Assembly (NCBI GenBank): GCA_013043945.1
Contig: JABEUW010000158.1
Span: 1-8,736, forward strand
Source of the DNA: Vulcanimicrobiota bacterium
Lineage (GTDB): Bacteria > Vulcanimicrobiota > Vulcanimicrobiia > Vulcanimicrobiales > Vulcanimicrobiaceae
Length of the DNA stretch: 8,736 nucleotides
Reading direction: 5' to 3'
The position numbers and the translations under genes were made by a program. Below, piece after piece: positions 6,532 to 8,736 of this stretch. The notes under the pieces are model-generated. The model had not been told where the DNA came from, made no database searches, and saw only the letters and a list, made by a program, of their open reading frames with translations. The first letter of the stretch is position 1, and every line of letters begins with the position of its first letter.

Positions 6532-7421
6532 CGTTCCGAGTGTGGCGCCTGCGGCGTTGACGGAGCCGCGGAAGAATCTTTGTCGAGCGCAAAGAACTCC
6601 GCGATCGCATCGTCGAGTGCATCGCGCGGAATGAGGCCGATGAGTTCGCTCCGCCCTAACGCGATGCCGCGTTTTGCCGCCGCCGCTTCGGCGCTGCGCC
6701 GTAGTTGCATCGGTGAGGTCGCGCGATAGTTCGTGATATTGAACGAGAGCTGCACGTGGCCGTCGTCGAGCCGAAACGCGAGCGCGCGAATCCCGGGAAG
6801 GCCACCGCCGCGTTCGCGTAACTCCGCGGCGATTGCTTTTCCGGCCGCGAGATCCTCGCTCTGAAGTTCGATGTTCCACGCAACGAGCATCTCGCGCGCG
6901 CCGATCGCGATCGCACCGGCGCTCTCGTGGGCGGCAATATCACCGATATCGGGGCGGTCGCTGCGGGCGAAGCGAGCCGCGAGCCCCTCGAAGCCGTCGC
7001 GCCGTGCATTGGCGAGCAATCGCCGCTCCGGAAGCAATGCGGCTTCGCCGTAGAGGAAACTCGGGATCCCTTCGCGTTCCCAAATCTTTCGCGCTGCGTT
7101 GCGCGCGAGTTCGACGGCGGCCGCCATCGGCGCATCGCCGAGCGGAACGAAGGGCAGGACGTCGAGTGCGCCGATGCGGGGATGGAGGCCGCGGTGCGCG
7201 CGCAGATCGATCCGTTCGCGTGCGACCCGCGCGAGCGCGAGTGCGGCTTCGACGAGGCGATCGGCGTCGCCGACGATCGTAAGAACGCTGCGGTTGTGGG
7301 CGGCATCGGAGCTGCGATCGAGAACCCGCGCTCCCGTTGCTTCGACCGCAGCGACGGCGCGATCGATCGTTTCGTCGTTCCGCCCCTCGGAGAGATTGGG
7401 AACGAGTTCGAAGAGCTGCAC
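6528..7421 (-). CDS. ftcD: Glutamate formimidoyltransferase (single-domain FtcD)
   Basis: The 297-residue protein moves the formimino group from N-formimino-L-glutamate to tetrahydrofolate, linking histidine breakdown to one-carbon metabolism. The family opening is seen in LFELVPNLSEGR (3-14). AHNRSVLTIVG (41-51) replaces the usual DHNRxV block, and DLRAHRGLHPRIGALDVLPFVP (72-93) carries the conserved HPRxGAxDVxPFxP, with His76 and His80 the candidates for catalysis. The C-terminal subdomain begins near LVAWNIELQSEDLAAGKAIA (178-197) and includes GGLPGIRAL and VQLSFNITNY. There is no cyclodeaminase domain and no hut gene in the window, so a folate-salvage role is also possible. The final 20 residues are a Ser/Pro/Ala-rich tail. 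The GTG start is forced: the same frame reaches the radA stop nine bases upstream and no ATG is near. It probably forms an operon with radA. Confidence 0.92.
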   Translation of the reverse strand: MQLFELVPNLSEGRNDETIDRAVAAVEATGARVLDRSSDAAHNRSVLTIVGDADRLVEAALALARVARERIDLRAHRGLHPRIGALDVLPFVPLGDAPMAAAVELARNAARKIWEREGIPSFLYGEAALLPERRLLANARRDGFEGLAARFARSDRPDIGDIAAHESAGAIAIGAREMLVAWNIELQSEDLAAGKAIAAELRERGGGLPGIRALAFRLDDGHVQLSFNITNYRATSPMQLRRSAEAAAAKRGIALGRSELIGLIPRDALDDAIAEFFALDKDSSAAPSTPQAPHSER

Positions 7422-7424
7422 GAT

Positions 7425-7429
7425 CTCCT
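7425..7429 (-). promoter_or_regulatory. Ribosome binding site of ftcD overlapping the radA stop codon
   Basis: On the minus strand AGGAG begins within the TAG stop of radA and ends three bases before the GTG of ftcD. The spacing is shorter than the usual five to nine bases, which suggests modest initiation or reliance on ribosomes finishing radA. Confidence 0.6.
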
Positions 7430-8735
7430 AGCCCAGCACCTCGGCGATCGCCGAGCCGATATCGGGAAAGCGCTCCGCGCTGATATGCGTCCCGTATCCG
7501 AGCCGCTTTGCCTCCGCCGCTCGCCGGGAGGCCGCACTCACCGCGCGCACCTCGCCGGAGAGCCCGAGTTCGCCGTACGCGACGACCTCCGCGCCGACCG
7601 CGCGGTCGCGCAACGAGGAAGCGATCGCCAGCGCGATACCGAGATCGGCGGCGGGCTCGCTGACCCGCAGACCGCCGGCGACTGAAGCATAGATATCGTG
7701 CGATCCGAGCATCATGCCGGCGCGCCGTTCGAGCACGGCGATAATCATTGCGAGCCGTGCCGGGTCGAGATTGTTTGCGAGTCTGCGCGGCGTTCCAAAG
7801 CTGCTCTCACCGACGAGCGCCTGAACCTCGACGAGCACCGGGCGCGAGCCGAGAATCGAAGCGACGACGCAACTCCCACTCGGGCGGGCGTCGCGCCCGG
7901 CAAGAAAGATCTCCGAGGGATTGGAGACATCGTGGAGTCCGTCGTCGTGCATCGAGAAGACGCAGATTTCATCGATCGAGCCGAAACGATTTTTGTAGGC
8001 GCGTAATATCCGATAATCGCCCTGAACCTCGCCCTCGAAATAGAGCACGGTATCGACGAGATGTTCGAGCAGGCGTGGACCGGCGATGCTGCCGTCTTTG
8101 GTAACGTGGCCGACGATGAAGGTCGCGCAACCGGTACGCTTTGAGAACTCGACCAACGCCTGCGTGCAGTCGCGCACCTGGCCGACGCTCCCGGCGTAGC
8201 TCTCGCTCTCGGGAAGCCGCACGGTTTGGATCGAGTCGACGATCATCGCGCGCGGCGCAATTCGTGCGGCAGCATCGAGAACGGCATGAAGATCGGTCTC
8301 GGGAAAGAGCAGCAGCGAGGAATCGAGTTTCAAACGAGCGGCTCGTAATTTCACTTGCGCCGCCGACTCTTCCCCGCAGACGTAGAGGACGGGGCCGCCG
8401 AGTTGGAGGCGCGCGGCGATCTGCAGGAGCAGCGTCGATTTCCCGGCGCCGGGCGGGCCGCCGACTAAGGTGACGCTTCCCGGCACGATCCCGCCGCCGA
8501 GCACGACATCGAACTCCGGCATTCCGGTCGGTATGCGAACGTGATGCGCGCTCTCGACATCGTGCAGGGGAATCGGTTCGACTGCTGCGCCGCGCATCGA
8601 GCGCATCGGGCGCGACGCTTCGCGCGGGCGCTCCTCGAAGGTGTTCCATGCCGAGCATTGCGGGCAACGCCCGAGCCAGCGTGCGGATTCAAATCCGCAG
8701 GCGCTGCAGAAGAATACCGCTCGCGTTTTGGCCAT
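7428..8735 (-). CDS. radA: DNA repair protein RadA (RecA-like branch-migration ATPase)
   Basis: RadA helps process recombination intermediates by driving DNA branch migration with RecA. The 435 residues are slightly short for the family (about 450-460). Domains in order: an N-terminal C4 zinc finger (Cys10, Cys13, Cys24, Cys27, in FFCSACGFESARWLGRCPQC, 8-27); a RecA-like ATPase core with the Walker A motif GPPGAGKST (93-101; Lys99), LYVCGEES (117-124), and the Walker B region AMIVDSIQT (163-171; Asp167); the RadA-specific KNRFG motif (248-252); and a C-terminal Lon-protease-like domain from about 270 (LVEVQALV, PRRLANNLDPARLAMIIAVLERR, YGELGLSGEVR). All key motifs are intact. The ATG at 8735-8733 gives the standard MAKTRAVFFCSACG start; only one base precedes it in the window, so its promoter and ribosome binding site are not visible. 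It is followed in the same frame by ftcD after TAG and six bases. Confidence 0.97.
   Translation of the reverse strand: MAKTRAVFFCSACGFESARWLGRCPQCSAWNTFEERPREASRPMRSMRGAAVEPIPLHDVESAHHVRIPTGMPEFDVVLGGGIVPGSVTLVGGPPGAGKSTLLLQIAARLQLGGPVLYVCGEESAAQVKLRAARLKLDSSLLLFPETDLHAVLDAAARIAPRAMIVDSIQTVRLPESESYAGSVGQVRDCTQALVEFSKRTGCATFIVGHVTKDGSIAGPRLLEHLVDTVLYFEGEVQGDYRILRAYKNRFGSIDEICVFSMHDDGLHDVSNPSEIFLAGRDARPSGSCVVASILGSRPVLVEVQALVGESSFGTPRRLANNLDPARLAMIIAVLERRAGMMLGSHDIYASVAGGLRVSEPAADLGIALAIASSLRDRAVGAEVVAYGELGLSGEVRAVSAASRRAAEAKRLGYGTHISAERFPDIGSAIAEVLG
7440..7455. repeat. Perfect 16-base palindrome near the 3' end of radA
   Basis: CTCGGCGATCGCCGAG is a perfect palindrome within the last radA codons. 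In the minus-strand mRNA it can fold as a 6-bp stem (CUCGGC/GCCGAG) with a GAUC loop, ending ten bases before the AGGAG that serves ftcD. It encodes part of the ordinary RadA C-terminus (SAIAEVLG), so coding constraint plus codon preference may fully explain it. Confidence 0.45.
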
Positions 8736-8736
8736 C

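Noticed and set aside
6927..7685. A 252-codon plus-strand open frame spanning the radA-ftcD junction
   Set aside because: It lies wholly opposite two well-identified genes, crosses their junction, and has an Arg/Asp-rich composition typical of an antisense shadow.

Overview
The window is a gene-dense stretch (about 63% G+C by eye) of what looks like ordinary bacterial chromosome. It holds seven complete protein genes and the first 18 codons of an eighth. Only about 150 bases lie outside genes. I see no tRNA, rRNA, CRISPR array, insertion sequence, phage gene or other mobile element, and no shift in base composition that would suggest recent transfer. Codon use is uniform: GCG, ATC, GTC and CGC are preferred throughout. 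The diaminopimelate genes and a large secreted M16 peptidase with a signal peptide fit a Gram-negative-type (diderm) bacterium. The overall style recalls uncultured high-GC lineages such as Eremiobacterota (WPS-2). That placement is an impression from gene style, not something the sequence proves.

Layout, left to right. (1) Bases 1-56, minus strand: the start of a probable transketolase gene running off the left edge. (2) Bases 57-158: a divergent intergenic region with a small hairpin. (3) Bases 159-2143, plus strand: dapD and a class I/II aminotransferase (probable dapC) joined by an ATGA stop/start overlap. Together they would carry out two consecutive steps of the succinylase branch of lysine and meso-diaminopimelate synthesis. 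(4) Bases 2130-6199, minus strand: a secreted two-domain M16 zinc peptidase followed by a Sad/GabD-type aldehyde dehydrogenase, joined by a GTGA overlap. The dehydrogenase converges on dapC and overlaps its end by 14 bases. (5) Bases 6241-6531, plus strand: a small DUF167/YggU protein, divergent from the peptidase. (6) Bases 6528-8735, minus strand: radA followed after six bases by ftcD, whose stop codon shares a CTAG palindrome with the DUF167 stop.

The genes are housekeeping and metabolic: cell-wall precursor and lysine synthesis, glutamate- and folate-linked catabolism, recombination repair and envelope proteolysis. I did not find a new multi-gene system. The points worth a second look are the tight junctions: two convergent overlaps with no intergenic terminator, one shared palindromic stop site, a radA/ftcD pair in the same frame separated by one TAG, and an aldehyde dehydrogenase that lacks the usual N-terminal segment and is coupled to a secreted peptidase.
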